From Eggerthellaceae bacterium UBA5906 (lineage in GTDB: Bacteria; Actinomycetota; Coriobacteriia; Coriobacteriales; Eggerthellaceae), in the NCBI GenBank assembly GCA_002431805.1, contig DJEE01000015.1:1-6373 (forward strand): DNA of 6,373 nt, given 5' to 3'. Shown here in pieces: positions 5,938-6,373 of the stretch. Position 1 is the first letter of the stretch, and every line of letters begins with the position of its first letter. A program made the position numbers and the translations under genes. The notes beneath the pieces were generated by a model. That model did not search any database, was not told where the DNA came from, and saw only the letters and a program-made list of their open reading frames with translations.

Positions 5938-5942
5938 CTTTG

Positions 5943-6373
5943 ATGCAACCGACAACCGACTGCTTCGACTCCGATGGCGTTCGCTATCGGTATGTGTACA
6001 TGAAAGAGGAAAGCCCGCGCGGCCGGCGTCGTGCGCCGGTGATTTTGGTGCACGGGTTTGCCCAGAGCGCGTCGTCGTGGTTCGACGTGGGCGCGCGCAT
6101 GCTTGATGAACGCGATGTATACGCGCTTGACCTGGTAGGACACGGCGGTTCTGCCGTTCCCGCAAGCGCAGCGCCATATAGCCTGCGTGCTATGGGCGAG
6201 GCGCTGTTGGATTTCATCGAGCTGGTGCCGGGCCGGCCGGTGGTGGTGGGCTACTCCATGGGCGGGCGCGTGGCGCTTGCCGCGCTGCTTGAAGCGGGCC
6301 CTGCCGCGTTCGCCAAGAAAACGCGCGGACTGCTGCTGGAAAGCGCCGGCTTCGGCCCGAAAACCGAGGGCGA
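5943..6373 (+). CDS. menH: Alpha/beta hydrolase, probable SHCHC synthase MenH (3' end outside the window)
   Basis: The first 143 codons of an alpha/beta-hydrolase are visible, and the frame remains open at the right edge. MenH removes pyruvate from SEPHCHC to give 2-succinyl-6-hydroxy-2,4-cyclohexadiene-1-carboxylate, the step after MenD. Visible motifs are VILVHGFAQSASSW (33-46, oxyanion-hole region), ALDLVGHGGSA (61-71) and the nucleophile elbow VVGYSMGGRVAL (101-112) with catalytic Ser105; E. coli MenH has the closely similar GHGGSA and GYSLGGRVA. The ESAGFG stretch (133-138) matches the MenH EGG/ES-G-P region. The catalytic Asp and His would lie beyond the window. The N-terminus is about 20 residues longer than in E. 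coli MenH. The start is set by the GGGGAGG ribosome site. Alpha/beta-hydrolases are easily misnamed, but position after menF-menD supports MenH. Confidence 0.85.
   Translation, partial: MQPTTDCFDSDGVRYRYVYMKEESPRGRRRAPVILVHGFAQSASSWFDVGARMLDERDVYALDLVGHGGSAVPASAAPYSLRAMGEALLDFIELVPGRPVVVGYSMGGRVALAALLEAGPAAFAKKTRGLLLESAGFGPKTEG

Overview
The window is high-GC, tightly packed bacterial chromosome. All supported genes lie on the + strand. Gene content (exonuclease III, GTP cyclohydrolase I, a TSUP permease, a UPF0237 ACT protein, then the classical menaquinone genes menF-menD-menH) and strong G/C bias at third positions fit an anaerobic Actinomycetota of the class Coriobacteriia, probably Eggerthellaceae (Slackia/Eggerthella-like). 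That placement rests on recognising the proteins and the repeat style and was not tested by a database search.

Layout. Bases 1-147 hold the last 48 codons of an exonuclease III gene. Bases 148-478 are non-coding and contain a 149-bp imperfect palindrome (173-321) and an extended -10 promoter (388-396). folE (479-1060) and a TSUP membrane permease (1075-1872) follow as a likely two-gene unit. The next gap carries an 88-bp nested inverted repeat (1907-1994) and a tentative promoter for a small ACT-domain protein (2120-2389). A strong intrinsic terminator (2407-2461) closes that gene only 18 bases before the start codon of menF (2480-3781). menF overlaps menD (3778-5730) by ATGA. A second copy of the nested repeat (5753-5840) lies between menD and the truncated menH (5943 to the end).

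How the genes work together. MenF, MenD and MenH carry out consecutive early steps of menaquinone synthesis (chorismate to isochorismate to SEPHCHC to SHCHC), so the right-hand 60% of the window is the front of a men operon. FolE makes dihydroneopterin triphosphate for folate and related pathways and has no evident link to its permease neighbour. The ACT protein belongs to a family usually paired with a UPF0210 protein; that partner is not in the window.

No wholly new multi-gene system is visible. The most unusual material is non-coding: two palindromic elements with identical 30-28-30 architecture flanking the ACT-menF-menD block, an unrelated larger palindrome after the exonuclease gene, and a terminator so close to menF that there is little room for a separate promoter after it.
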